A stretch of 64,000 nt of DNA from Halapricum desulfuricans (lineage in GTDB: Archaea > Halobacteriota > Halobacteria > Halobacteriales > Haloarculaceae): assembly GCF_017094525.1 (NCBI RefSeq), contig NZ_CP064788.1, positions 744,001 through 808,000 on the forward strand, given 5' to 3'. Positions 52,176-60,320 of the stretch are shown piece by piece. A model generated the notes under the pieces. It did no database searches. It saw only the letters and a program-made list of their open reading frames with translations, and was not told the DNA's origin. Position numbers and translations under genes: made by a program. Numbering within the stretch: the first letter of the stretch is position 1; each line of letters begins with the position of its first letter.

Positions 52176-53708
52176 ATGTCAGACACATACGTCGGTGCGA
52201 TCGATCAGGGGACGACCGGCACCCGCTTCATGGTCTTCGACCATGACGGGACGGTCGCTGCAAGCGCGTACGAAAAGCACGAACAGATCTATCCGGAACC
52301 GGGTTGGGTCGAGCACGATCCGATGGAGATCTGGGAAAACACCAAAGACGTCGTCATCGAGGCGCTGGCGCAGGCTGGAATCGAGGCCAGTCAGCTCGAA
52401 GCGATCGGCGTGACAAACCAGCGTGAGACGACGATCGTGTGGGACGCCGAGACAGGCAAGCCGGTCCACAACGCCATCGTCTGGCAGGACCGCCGGACGA
52501 CCGACCGCGTCGAGGAACTGCAGGAAGAGGACAAAGTCGAGTGGATCCGCGAGAAGACCGGTCTGGAAGTTGACGCCTACTTCTCGGCGACCAAGGTCGA
52601 GTGGCTACTCGAGGAGGGCGATCCGGTGAAGATGCAGCGTTCGCGTCCGCAGGACAACAAGGAGCGCGCCGAAGCCGGCGAGCTCATGATGGGGACGCCG
52701 GACGCCTGGATCATCTACAACCTCACGGGCAACAACATCACGGACGTCACCAACGCCTCGCGGACGATGCTGTACAACATCCGCGACATGGAGTGGGACG
52801 AGGAACTCCTCGAGGAGTTCGGCGTGCCCGAGGTCATGCTGCCCGAGGTTCGCCCGTCCAGCGACGAGGACTACTACGGCCACACCGACGCCGACGGGTT
52901 CCTCGACGCCGAGGTGCCGGTTGCCGGCGCGCTCGGCGACCAGCAGGCGGCGCTGTTCGGCCAGACCTGCTTCGACGCCGGTGACGCGAAGAACACCTAC
53001 GGGACGGGTTCGTTCTTCCTGATGAACACCGGCGAAGAGGCCGTCAAAAGCGATCACGGCCTGCTGACGACGGTCGGCTTCCAGCGCTCCGGTGAGCCCG
53101 TCCAGTACGCCCTGGAGGGGTCGATCTTCATCACCGGCGCTGCGATCGAGTGGCTCGAGGACGTCGAACTCATCGACGACCCGACGGAGACGGCCGAACT
53201 CGCGCGGTCGGTCGACTCGACCGACGGCGTGTACATGGTGCCCGCGTTCACCGGGCTCGGTGCGCCACACTGGGACGGTCGCGCACGCGGGACAATCGTC
53301 GGGATGACCCGCGGTACCCGTCGCGAGCACATCGTGCGGGCGACGCTGGAGTCGATCGCCTACCAGACCCGCGACGTCGCGGAAGCGATGGAGGCCGACT
53401 CGGGCGTCGAGATGACGAGCCTCAAGGTCGACGGTGGCGCGGTCAAGAACAACTTCCTCGTCCAGTTGCAGTCTGACATCATCCAGACGGAGATCGCACG
53501 CCCACAGGTCGACGAGACCACTGCGCTGGGCGCGGCTTACGCGGCCGGGCTCGCGGTCGGTTACTGGGAGACACTGGACGAGCTCCGACAGAACTGGCAG
53601 GTGGATCGCTCCTTCGAGCCCGAGATGGACCCGAACAAGGCGGACAAACTGCACGACCGCTGGGAAGACGCCGTCGAGCGCTCGCTCGACTGGGCACGGG
53701 AGGAATAA
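52176..53708 (+). CDS. glpK: Glycerol kinase
   Basis: The 510-aa FGGY-family kinase phosphorylates glycerol to glycerol-3-phosphate. YVGAIDQGTTGTRFMVFDHDG is the phosphate loop, AIGVTNQRETTIVWD and IVWQDRRT follow, and YGTGSFFLMNTG, FTGLGAPHWDGRARG and LKVDGGAVKNNFLVQ are conserved. The ATG at 52176 is preferred over the longer frame. It is followed three bases later by a membrane protein gene that is likely its transport partner. Confidence 0.95.
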   Translation: MSDTYVGAIDQGTTGTRFMVFDHDGTVAASAYEKHEQIYPEPGWVEHDPMEIWENTKDVVIEALAQAGIEASQLEAIGVTNQRETTIVWDAETGKPVHNAIVWQDRRTTDRVEELQEEDKVEWIREKTGLEVDAYFSATKVEWLLEEGDPVKMQRSRPQDNKERAEAGELMMGTPDAWIIYNLTGNNITDVTNASRTMLYNIRDMEWDEELLEEFGVPEVMLPEVRPSSDEDYYGHTDADGFLDAEVPVAGALGDQQAALFGQTCFDAGDAKNTYGTGSFFLMNTGEEAVKSDHGLLTTVGFQRSGEPVQYALEGSIFITGAAIEWLEDVELIDDPTETAELARSVDSTDGVYMVPAFTGLGAPHWDGRARGTIVGMTRGTRREHIVRATLESIAYQTRDVAEAMEADSGVEMTSLKVDGGAVKNNFLVQLQSDIIQTEIARPQVDETTALGAAYAAGLAVGYWETLDELRQNWQVDRSFEPEMDPNKADKLHDRWEDAVERSLDWAREE

Positions 53709-53711
53709 CGT

Positions 53712-54854
53712 ATGGCTGTCGAGCTCGTCGATCCGGCACTCGTAGCCGATACGACGGACATCGTACTGCAGACCGAACAGACATGGGGCGGCATCGAAGA
53801 CGTCACCGGCGTCCTCGTCGACAACCCCGAGATCTGGCTCGGTGCCGCGGCCGGCGGTGCCTTCGGTGCCGCGCTCGGTGCACTCCCGGCGTTCGTCTTC
53901 ACTGGCTTTCTCGTTCTGGCCGGTATGGCCGGCGGTGGCATGGTCGGCGTCGGGTTCGGCCCGGTGTTCGGTCCGCACATCTCATTCGCCGGCGGTGCGG
54001 CAGCGGCCGCCTACGCCGCGAAGAACGGCATCATGGAGTCCGGTATGGCATACCATAACGGGAAAGACATAACATTCGCGTTAGGGACGCGACCTGACGT
54101 ACTCACTGTCGGTGCGGCGTTCGGGTTGTTCGGCATCGCGCTCGAACAGACGTTCCGTAACCTCGCCGTGCCGACTGACCCCATCGCGTTCACCGTCGTC
54201 GCCAGCGCGTTCCTGCACCGGGCGGTCTTCGGCTACTCGATCCTCGGTGTCGTCAGCGACAAGGCGAGCGGCCGCTTCGACATGGGGCCGTTCGAGCGCG
54301 AAGAGATGGGCAACAACCACAACTTCGGCGACGGCGAGAAAGACAACTCCGAGATGCTCGCCGTCGAACCGTGGCTGGGCCACCAGTACAAGTGGAGCCA
54401 CGTCGCCACGATCGGCGCCTTTGCGGGGGCCGCAGCGGCCTACGCGGGGCTGCAGATCGCAGGAGCTTACGACGGCGCAGCCGCACCCGCAGTGTTCTTC
54501 GGGTTCGGGCTGAGTGCCGCGTCGCTGCTGTTCCTGAACCTCGGCGTCGCGCAGATCCCGGTGACGCACCACATGACGCTACCGGGCGCGACTGCGTACT
54601 TCGCGGTCACACTGGATGTCGGTAACGGCGCTATATTGTCCGGTGCGGATCCGATCGTCGGTATCCTTATGGCAGCCATCTTCGGGCTGCTCGGCGGAGT
54701 CGTCGCCGAAGCCGGCCAGCGGATCTTCTATGCGCACGGTGCGACCCACGTGGACCCACCGGCGTTCGCGATCTTCATCACGATCTCGATAATTTGGCTG
54801 CTTGCGTTCCTGGGCGTCTTCGAGACGTCCGTGTGGGTCCCCGGCGGACTCTAA
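53712..54854 (+). CDS. Polytopic membrane protein next to glpK (candidate glycerol transporter)
   Basis: The 380-aa haloarchaeal protein (resembles DUF7973-type proteins found after glpK) has about eight hydrophobic segments (roughly 43-90 as two, 129-145, 158-181, 229-251, 259-280, 312-333 and 350-372). Small-residue-rich helices such as GAAAGGAFGAALGALPA suggest tight packing. A conserved polar loop GPFEREEMGNNHNFGDGEKD lies mid-protein. It is not an aquaporin: no NPA box. Its ATG follows the glpK stop by 3 bp, so the pair is one operon; glycerol uptake is inference from context. Confidence 0.65.
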   Translation: MAVELVDPALVADTTDIVLQTEQTWGGIEDVTGVLVDNPEIWLGAAAGGAFGAALGALPAFVFTGFLVLAGMAGGGMVGVGFGPVFGPHISFAGGAAAAAYAAKNGIMESGMAYHNGKDITFALGTRPDVLTVGAAFGLFGIALEQTFRNLAVPTDPIAFTVVASAFLHRAVFGYSILGVVSDKASGRFDMGPFEREEMGNNHNFGDGEKDNSEMLAVEPWLGHQYKWSHVATIGAFAGAAAAYAGLQIAGAYDGAAAPAVFFGFGLSAASLLFLNLGVAQIPVTHHMTLPGATAYFAVTLDVGNGAILSGADPIVGILMAAIFGLLGGVVAEAGQRIFYAHGATHVDPPAFAIFITISIIWLLAFLGVFETSVWVPGGL

Positions 54855-54877
54855 ACGAAAGCAGCTGCTCTGACGCT

Positions 54878-54885
54878 TCTTTTTT
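54878..54885 (+). terminator. Oligo-T terminator after the glpK operon
   Basis: TTCTTTTTT follows the membrane-protein stop by about 24 bp in GC-rich DNA. Archaeal termination relies on such T tracts. The next gene is convergent. Confidence 0.5.
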
Positions 54886-54895
54886 GACGAGTGAA

Positions 54896-55330
54896 CTACG
54901 ACGGTAGCGCCGTCCGCAGAAGGACGAATAGAACTGCGCCAACGGCGAGTGCAACGCCGAGCGCGCCGTAGACGGCGCTGGTCGTACCAGTGGCGAAGAT
55001 CTCGTGAACTGAGGGTCCGGCCACCAGGGCTGCCAGCGCGGCGAACGACGCGACGACCAGCGCGATCCCGGCCGCGCCGTGGTGGTAGTTGCCGGTCAAC
55101 TCGTAGGACTGGCTGGCGATGCCACCGCTGTCCTCGCCCCAGACGCTGACGTGGTACGGGACGTAAATCCTGACACCGATAGCACCGAACGCCGCGACCA
55201 CTGCGCTGAGCTGAAAACTCTCAGTCAACAGCGTCGCTAGTCCGAACATCCCCATCGCGAAAAACAGCGCGATGACCTTGCTCCACCGGTCGGCTTTTAC
55301 CAACGCGTCATCGACCTGCTGGTTGGACAT
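54896..55330 (-). CDS. Hypothetical four-helix membrane protein
   Basis: The 144-aa protein starts MSNQQVDDALVKADRWSK and has four hydrophobic segments (near 18-36, 40-59, 86-105 and 115-140). GNYHHGAAGIAL contains two histidines at a helix start. No family recognised. The internal ATG at 55330 is preferred, because the 32-residue extension is GC-shadow-like. Confidence 0.55.
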   Translation of the reverse strand: MSNQQVDDALVKADRWSKVIALFFAMGMFGLATLLTESFQLSAVVAAFGAIGVRIYVPYHVSVWGEDSGGIASQSYELTGNYHHGAAGIALVVASFAALAALVAGPSVHEIFATGTTSAVYGALGVALAVGAVLFVLLRTALPS

Positions 55331-55474
55331 ACCTGCGAGACAGTACCCCCACCCGCTTAATTGTTGGCAGGACATCCCCCGCGCCGCGAACGGAGAGGGG
55401 GCGACCTCTCCGGGAGGGACGAGCACCGTATCGGAGTCGCGCGAGTTGTGGCGACCAGTCGAGGACGGCGACAG

Positions 55475-56752
55475 CTAGTCGACCGGTTCGGGCGTTGCTG
55501 TCGATGCCCCCGACTGGTCGGGCACGTCGCCCTCGCGGATCGGCGTCGCGAACGCGTACAGCAGCGCGGCACCGGCCAGGAAGCAGGCCCCGAGTGCCGC
55601 GACAGCGGCGATCGGCGTGAACAGATCCGCGAACGCGCCGCTTCCGACGCGGAACGGGATACCGGCGACCGCCCGAACCATCGCAATCGCGGAGATGACC
55701 GTCGCACGACCGACTGAGCCGATGTGATCGTTGATGTACCGACTCGAGATCGGGAATATCAGACTGTTCGACCCCTTCATCACGAAGAACATCGGGAAGA
55801 CCGCGACCGGTGCGAACACGGGGACCAGATAGAAGACCGCGATCCCGACCGGCAGCAGCAGCATCGCTTTGCGGACGCCGAGCCAGGACTCGATCTCGGC
55901 GGCGTAATCGCTCCCGATGGCCGAGACGCCCATGAACGTGGCGTAGAAGAAGCCCAGCGTCGCGGCTTCCTCGACGCCGTAGGTCGCAAGCACTGCACCG
56001 AACGACTGTTCGAGCGCGTCGCGAACCACCGGCTGGATGTACATGTCGGCGGTCATCAACGCGCCGGAGAACAGCGACAGGTAGACCACGAACCACCGCA
56101 GCTCCCGGCTCGTGATCCGATCCCTGATCGTCGGTAACGCCTCGAGCATCGAGAGGCTCTCGCCCTCGGCCTGTCGCTCGTCGCCGGTGGCGTAGGCGGC
56201 GTTCTTCGGGAGGCGGACGACGAGGCTGATGTTGAGTACGCTCAGGGCCACCGCGGCGTAGAACGGATAGTACGGGTCGGCGACGTACAGCAGTCCCCCG
56301 GCGATCATCGTGACCGCCCGGACGCCTTTCGAAATCGCGCCTGCACGGCCGGAGATCCGCGTGTACTCGCCCTCGATGTCGTGTTCCTGCAGGGTGTCGT
56401 ACAGCCAGGCGCTTCCGCTTCCGGAGACGAACGTCTGCCCGAACGAGAGCGTCCCGAAGACGAACAGGAACCCCCAGAAGTCGGTGGCGAGTAGATAGCC
56501 CACGTTGGAGATCAGGAACATGACGGCCGCGATAACGAGGCTGTTGCGACGCCCGATCCGATCGCCGACGTACCCAGTCGGGATCTCCCCGCCGACGACG
56601 ATGAGCGCCTGTATCGTCGCGATGATCCCGATTTCGGTGTAGCTCAGGCCGTTCAACAGCAGAAAGAGCGTGTAGATCGGATAGGTAAAGCCCGGGCCGC
56701 TGGTCGCGCGGTACAGGTAATACTTCAGAACAGTAGGGGACGGATCTGACAT
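55475..56752 (-). CDS. Major facilitator superfamily transporter
   Basis: The 425-aa protein has about 12 membrane helices and the MFS motif A as GYVGDRIGRRNSLVIAA after helix 2. It begins LKYYLYRATSGPGFTYPIYTLFLLL. The substrate is not evident. It sits between unrelated genes, not in the glycerol operon. Confidence 0.85.
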   Translation of the reverse strand: MSDPSPTVLKYYLYRATSGPGFTYPIYTLFLLLNGLSYTEIGIIATIQALIVVGGEIPTGYVGDRIGRRNSLVIAAVMFLISNVGYLLATDFWGFLFVFGTLSFGQTFVSGSGSAWLYDTLQEHDIEGEYTRISGRAGAISKGVRAVTMIAGGLLYVADPYYPFYAAVALSVLNISLVVRLPKNAAYATGDERQAEGESLSMLEALPTIRDRITSRELRWFVVYLSLFSGALMTADMYIQPVVRDALEQSFGAVLATYGVEEAATLGFFYATFMGVSAIGSDYAAEIESWLGVRKAMLLLPVGIAVFYLVPVFAPVAVFPMFFVMKGSNSLIFPISSRYINDHIGSVGRATVISAIAMVRAVAGIPFRVGSGAFADLFTPIAAVAALGACFLAGAALLYAFATPIREGDVPDQSGASTATPEPVD

Positions 56753-56779
56753 CTGTCGTGTCGGGGGGTTTTGCTTTCG

Positions 56780-57346
56780 TCAGTCCAGCCAGTCTTCGGC
56801 GAGCATCCCGTATCGGCGGCTGTCGACGTACTCGCCGTCGTAGAACGTCTCCTTGCGGAACGATCCCTCCTGCTCGAAACCCAGCGATTCGAGGACGGCC
56901 TGGGAGGCGTCGTTGGGCTCGATCACCATCGCCCAGACCTTGTTGAGCCGTCGCTGGCCGAAGGCGTGATCAAGCAGGAGCTTCGTCGCTTCCGTGGCGT
57001 ATCCGTTGCCCTGCTGATCGGGCGCGATCCAGTACATCAGCATTCCGGACCCGTGTGGCTCGTTGATCCACGGGATGCCGATCTCGCCGACGCGAGTCAG
57101 TCCGTCTTCGTCGCCGGTTCGCATCGCCTCGCGATCGCCCGCGCAGATCAGAAACGCCATGCCGTCGTCGTCGTACACCCGCTCTTCGAAGTGCTGTTCG
57201 ACCTGTTGCCGGTTCCGCGGCGCGACGTCAGTCAGCGGCCGCCGGATCGCTTTCTCGTTGCGGTGCCGTTCGAAGAACTCGTAGTCCTCTTGCTCCCAGG
57301 TGTGGAGGCTGACAGACTCACCACGAAGGAACGCGGGGCCGGGCAT
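56780..57346 (-). CDS. GNAT-family N-acetyltransferase (RimJ/RimL type), copy 2
   Basis: The 188-aa protein has the acetyl-CoA motif YWIAPDQQGNGYATEATKLLLDHAF (Q/R-x2-G-x-G/A type) and the C-terminal NDASQAVLESLGFEQEG. It starts at the ATG of the TGATG overlap with the upstream gene (57344-57348). The two adjacent genes are paralogues: both start MPGPxF and share the same order of motifs. Confidence 0.85.
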   Translation of the reverse strand: MPGPAFLRGESVSLHTWEQEDYEFFERHRNEKAIRRPLTDVAPRNRQQVEQHFEERVYDDDGMAFLICAGDREAMRTGDEDGLTRVGEIGIPWINEPHGSGMLMYWIAPDQQGNGYATEATKLLLDHAFGQRRLNKVWAMVIEPNDASQAVLESLGFEQEGSFRKETFYDGEYVDSRRYGMLAEDWLD

Positions 57347-57879
57347 CAGCGATCCCTCCACTCGGATTCGAGCAGTCCATAGCGGAGCGTGTCGACGTAC
57401 GTTCCGTTCTGGAAGACGGCCTCGCGGAACCGCCCCTCCCGGGAGAAGCCAAGCGACTCGAGCAGGCCGCGGGAAGCGTCGTTCGTGGCGAGACAGTCCG
57501 CGCGGACACGGTGGAGGCGCAGTTCCTCGAAGCCGTATTCGAGCAACAGCGAGACCGCCTCTCGGCCGAACCCCTCGCCCTGGTGTTCGGGTAGGATCCA
57601 GTAGGCGAGATCGGCCACGCCGTCACCTTCCCGGAGGTCGGGGAACATCACTGCGCCGACGGTCGCTTCGTCCGCCGACACGACGAACCAGCGACCGTCG
57701 CCGCCGGAGATCGTCTCCTCGTGGAACTCTTCGAGCGCCTCGCGGTTCTGCTGCGTGTCGAGACACAGCGGCACGCGCAGATCCGGATCGCTTCGGGCGC
57801 GGGCGAACGCGTCGAGATCGTCTTCCTCGACGGGGCGGAGGGACACGCGCTCGCCCGACTGGAAAGTCGGACCGGGCAT
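57346..57879 (-). CDS. GNAT-family N-acetyltransferase (RimJ/RimL type), copy 1
   Basis: The 177-aa paralogue of the next gene, with YWILPEHQGEGFGREAVSLLLEYGF and NDASRGLLESLGFSREGRF. Overlaps its partner by one base. The substrate is probably a protein N terminus or small amine; not determinable. Confidence 0.85.
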   Translation of the reverse strand: MPGPTFQSGERVSLRPVEEDDLDAFARARSDPDLRVPLCLDTQQNREALEEFHEETISGGDGRWFVVSADEATVGAVMFPDLREGDGVADLAYWILPEHQGEGFGREAVSLLLEYGFEELRLHRVRADCLATNDASRGLLESLGFSREGRFREAVFQNGTYVDTLRYGLLESEWRDR

Positions 57880-58084
57880 ACCACTCTGTTCTGAAGGGGC
57901 GTAGAAAGCATTTGTGGAGTCGTGGCGCGTGTTACCGCCTACCTAGGCCCATTCCGCTCGAGACCGCGCCTGTTCGCTCCTCGGTTCCGACTGGACACCC
58001 GTCACCCATAGGTATGCGCTCGGGTCCCTCCAGATTGACCTCGGGGCGGCACCGGCCGGCGCGTCGAACCCGGTTCGAGACATC

Positions 58085-58160
58085 ATACTGCCGGCTGTAC
58101 GTTCGTAAAGATATTCGCCGCCCCGGGGTGGCGAATTCCTTCAGTTTGTTACAGCATCAG
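58085..58160 (+). repeat. ~80-nt two-tier palindrome (copy B), 3' end truncated
   Basis: ATACTGCCGGCTGTAC, spacer GTTCGTAAAGAT and the inner palindrome ATTCGCCGCCCC/GGGGTGGCGAAT (58113-58136) are nearly identical to the reverse complement of copy A. The 3' outer arm keeps TTACAGC (58149-58155) and then diverges. It lies between ptsI's stop and the GNAT genes. Confidence 0.88.
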
Positions 58161-58173
58161 GACGCGCCCGGTG

Positions 58174-59862
58174 TCACTCTTCGAGTCGTTCGTTCACCTG
58201 TGCTTTCGTTTCACTCGCGAGCGCCTGCTCCGCGAACTCACGTGCCTCGGCCGTGTCGATCTCGACGACGTTTGCCTTCACGTCCGGGATCGTGACGGCA
58301 CTCATGCTCAACTCGTCGAGTCCGAGGCCGACCAACAGCTCCGTCAGTTCCGGGTCGCCTGCCATCTCGCCACACATCCCGATCCAGGCGTCGCCGGCGT
58401 GAGCCGCATCGACGGCGCGGTCGATCGCGCGCAACACGGCCGGATCGCGCGGGTTGTGGAGGTGTGCGACGGCCTCGTTCTGGCGTGACGCGGCCATCAC
58501 GTACTGCGTGAGGTCGTTGGTCCCGATGCTGAAGAAATCGAGCCGCTCGGCCAGCTGTTCGCCCATGAACACCGCGGCCGGCGTCTCGACCATCACGCCC
58601 AGTTCGGGCATCTCGTAGGCGAGCCCGTCCTCGTCCAGTTCCGCCCGCACGTCCTCGATCACGGCGAGACTCCGGTCGACTTCCTTGACCGTCGCGACCA
58701 TCGGGAACATCACGGCCAGCTCGCCGTCACCCTCGGCACCCGCCCGCAGGAGCGCCCGCAGCTGGGTCCGGAACAGCTCCGCGTCGGGCCCGAGCGACCG
58801 ACGGATCCCCCGCGTCCCGAGGAACGGGTTTTCCTCCTCCTCGGCGTCGACGTAGGGGATCGGCTTGTCGCCGCCGATGTCGAGCGTTCGCACGACCACG
58901 CGCCCCTCCGGGAACGCGTCCAGCGCCTCAACGTAGGTCTCGAGCTGTTCGTCCTCGTCCGGCGGCGTCGCCCGGTCGAGAAACAGGAACTCCGTCCGGA
59001 ACAGTCCGACTGCATCGGCGCCCTGCGCGACTGCCCCCTCAAGCTCCGCGGCGGTGCCGATGTTGGCTGCGACCTCGACGGGCTCGCCGTCCGCCGTCGC
59101 GACGCGTTCGGTCCGGATCTCGACGTCTCGGCTCTCCGCGGCGCGCTCGCGGGTCGCCTCGTCGGGATCGACGACCACCTCGCCGGCCTCGCCGTCGACG
59201 ACGATCTCGGCGTCGGCCTCGATCTCCAGCAGTTGTTCGCCGACGCCGACGACGGCGGGGATCCCGATCGACCGGGCGAAAATCGCCGCGTGAGAGGTCC
59301 GTCCGCCCTTCGCGGTCGCGAAGCCGGCCACGCGCTCGGGGTCGAGCTGCGCGGTGTCGCTGGGCGTGAGCATCTCCGCGAGCAGGACCGTGCCCTCGGG
59401 CAGTTCCGACAGGTCGAGGCGCTCGGAGTCGGTGACGATCCGGAGCAGCCGGTCACGGATATCGCGCAGGTCGTCCGCGCGTTCGGCCATCCGGCCGCCC
59501 GCCGCTTCCATCTGCTCGATCGCGCCCTCGAACCCCTCCCGGACGGCGTGCTCGGCCGGCAACCCCTCATCGATGGCGTCCTCGACGGCACCCGTGATCT
59601 GGGGGTCGTCAAGAAACTGCAGATGCGCATCGAAGATTGCCGCCTCGTCCTCGCCGACTTCCTCGGCCGTCCGGTCGCGCTCGGCCTGGAGTTCCTCGCG
59701 AGCGGCGTCCAGCGCCGTCTCGAAACGGTCGTGTTCGGCGTCGGGGTCGACCTCGTCGGGCGCTGGCGGTTCCGGGAGGTCGACCTCCTGGTCGTACCAG
59801 ATGACGGTGCCGACGCCCGAGAGAGGCGTGACGCCGGTCCCCTCGAGGCGGCGTTCACTCAT
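58174..59862 (-). CDS. ptsI: PTS enzyme I (phosphoenolpyruvate-protein phosphotransferase)
   Basis: The 562-aa EI takes phosphate from PEP onto its active histidine, His191 in AKGGRTSHAAIFAR, and passes it to HPr. Further motifs are AVGLFRTEFLFLDR, LDIGGDKPIPY, and FFSIGTNDLTQYVMAASRQN with the cysteine region IGMCGEMAGD. The start overlaps ptsH by 8 bp. No EII component is in the window, so the phosphate acceptor after HPr lies elsewhere. Confidence 0.94.
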   Translation of the reverse strand: MSERRLEGTGVTPLSGVGTVIWYDQEVDLPEPPAPDEVDPDAEHDRFETALDAAREELQAERDRTAEEVGEDEAAIFDAHLQFLDDPQITGAVEDAIDEGLPAEHAVREGFEGAIEQMEAAGGRMAERADDLRDIRDRLLRIVTDSERLDLSELPEGTVLLAEMLTPSDTAQLDPERVAGFATAKGGRTSHAAIFARSIGIPAVVGVGEQLLEIEADAEIVVDGEAGEVVVDPDEATRERAAESRDVEIRTERVATADGEPVEVAANIGTAAELEGAVAQGADAVGLFRTEFLFLDRATPPDEDEQLETYVEALDAFPEGRVVVRTLDIGGDKPIPYVDAEEEENPFLGTRGIRRSLGPDAELFRTQLRALLRAGAEGDGELAVMFPMVATVKEVDRSLAVIEDVRAELDEDGLAYEMPELGVMVETPAAVFMGEQLAERLDFFSIGTNDLTQYVMAASRQNEAVAHLHNPRDPAVLRAIDRAVDAAHAGDAWIGMCGEMAGDPELTELLVGLGLDELSMSAVTIPDVKANVVEIDTAEAREFAEQALASETKAQVNERLEE

Positions 59863-60127
59863 CGTACTCGTCCTCCGGCGTCGTGAGGACCTCCTCCAGC
59901 GCGTCGAGCGCTGCCTCGGCGTCGGGCCCGTCGGCGATCAACCGAACGTCCTCGCCCTGTTCGGCAGCCATACTTGATACGGCGAGCATGCTGCGCGCGT
60001 CGACGGGCTCCTCGCCGCCGGCGGCGATCTGCAGCTCGGACTCGAATTCGTTGGCCGTTTCGACGAGTTTCGAGGCGGGTCGAGCGTGCAGCCCGGCCTC
60101 CGGGACGATGGTGACAGTTCGCTCCAT
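59855..60127 (-). CDS. ptsH: PTS phosphocarrier protein HPr
   Basis: The 90-aa HPr carries active His14 in EAGLHARPASKLVE. A serine at position 46 (DARSMLAVSSM) occupies the regulatory site that HPr kinase modifies in Gram-positive bacteria, though that regulation is not established in archaea. It overlaps ptsI. Confidence 0.94.
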   Translation of the reverse strand: MERTVTIVPEAGLHARPASKLVETANEFESELQIAAGGEEPVDARSMLAVSSMAAEQGEDVRLIADGPDAEAALDALEEVLTTPEDEYDE

Positions 60128-60251
60128 ACCACAAGTCGACGTGGAGGGACGTTACCTTTTTCGGCGATTGCGTCGCCACAGCAGTACGTGCGATACGATC
60201 CGGGAGCGTATCTCCGATACTTCGTTCGGAGACACGCCTTTTCGGCAGGTC

Positions 60252-60320
60252 ATACCGGTGGCGATACGTTCGGAGAGATATTCGGCACCCCGTCGTGCCG
60301 AACGGTATAGCCTCCAGTGT
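60252..60320 (+). repeat. Shortened two-tier palindrome (copy D)
   Basis: ATACCGGTGGCGATAC, spacer GTTCGGAGAGAT, inner hairpin TTCGGCAC-cccgtc-GTGCCGAA (60281-60302), then GTATAGCCTCCAGTGT. The outer arms match at 12 of 16 positions and the 3' spacer is reduced to about 3 nt. The last base is the first base of the fruK stop codon read on the plus strand (TGA on minus). Confidence 0.75.

Noticed and set aside
52605-53978. 457-codon minus-strand frame opposite glpK
   Set aside because: Shadow of glpK, whose frame has every kinase motif.
40450-58160. Reading the two-tier palindromes as ordinary intrinsic terminators
   Set aside because: They lack a following T tract, occur in both orientations relative to genes, and copy C lies between divergent genes where no transcript should end.
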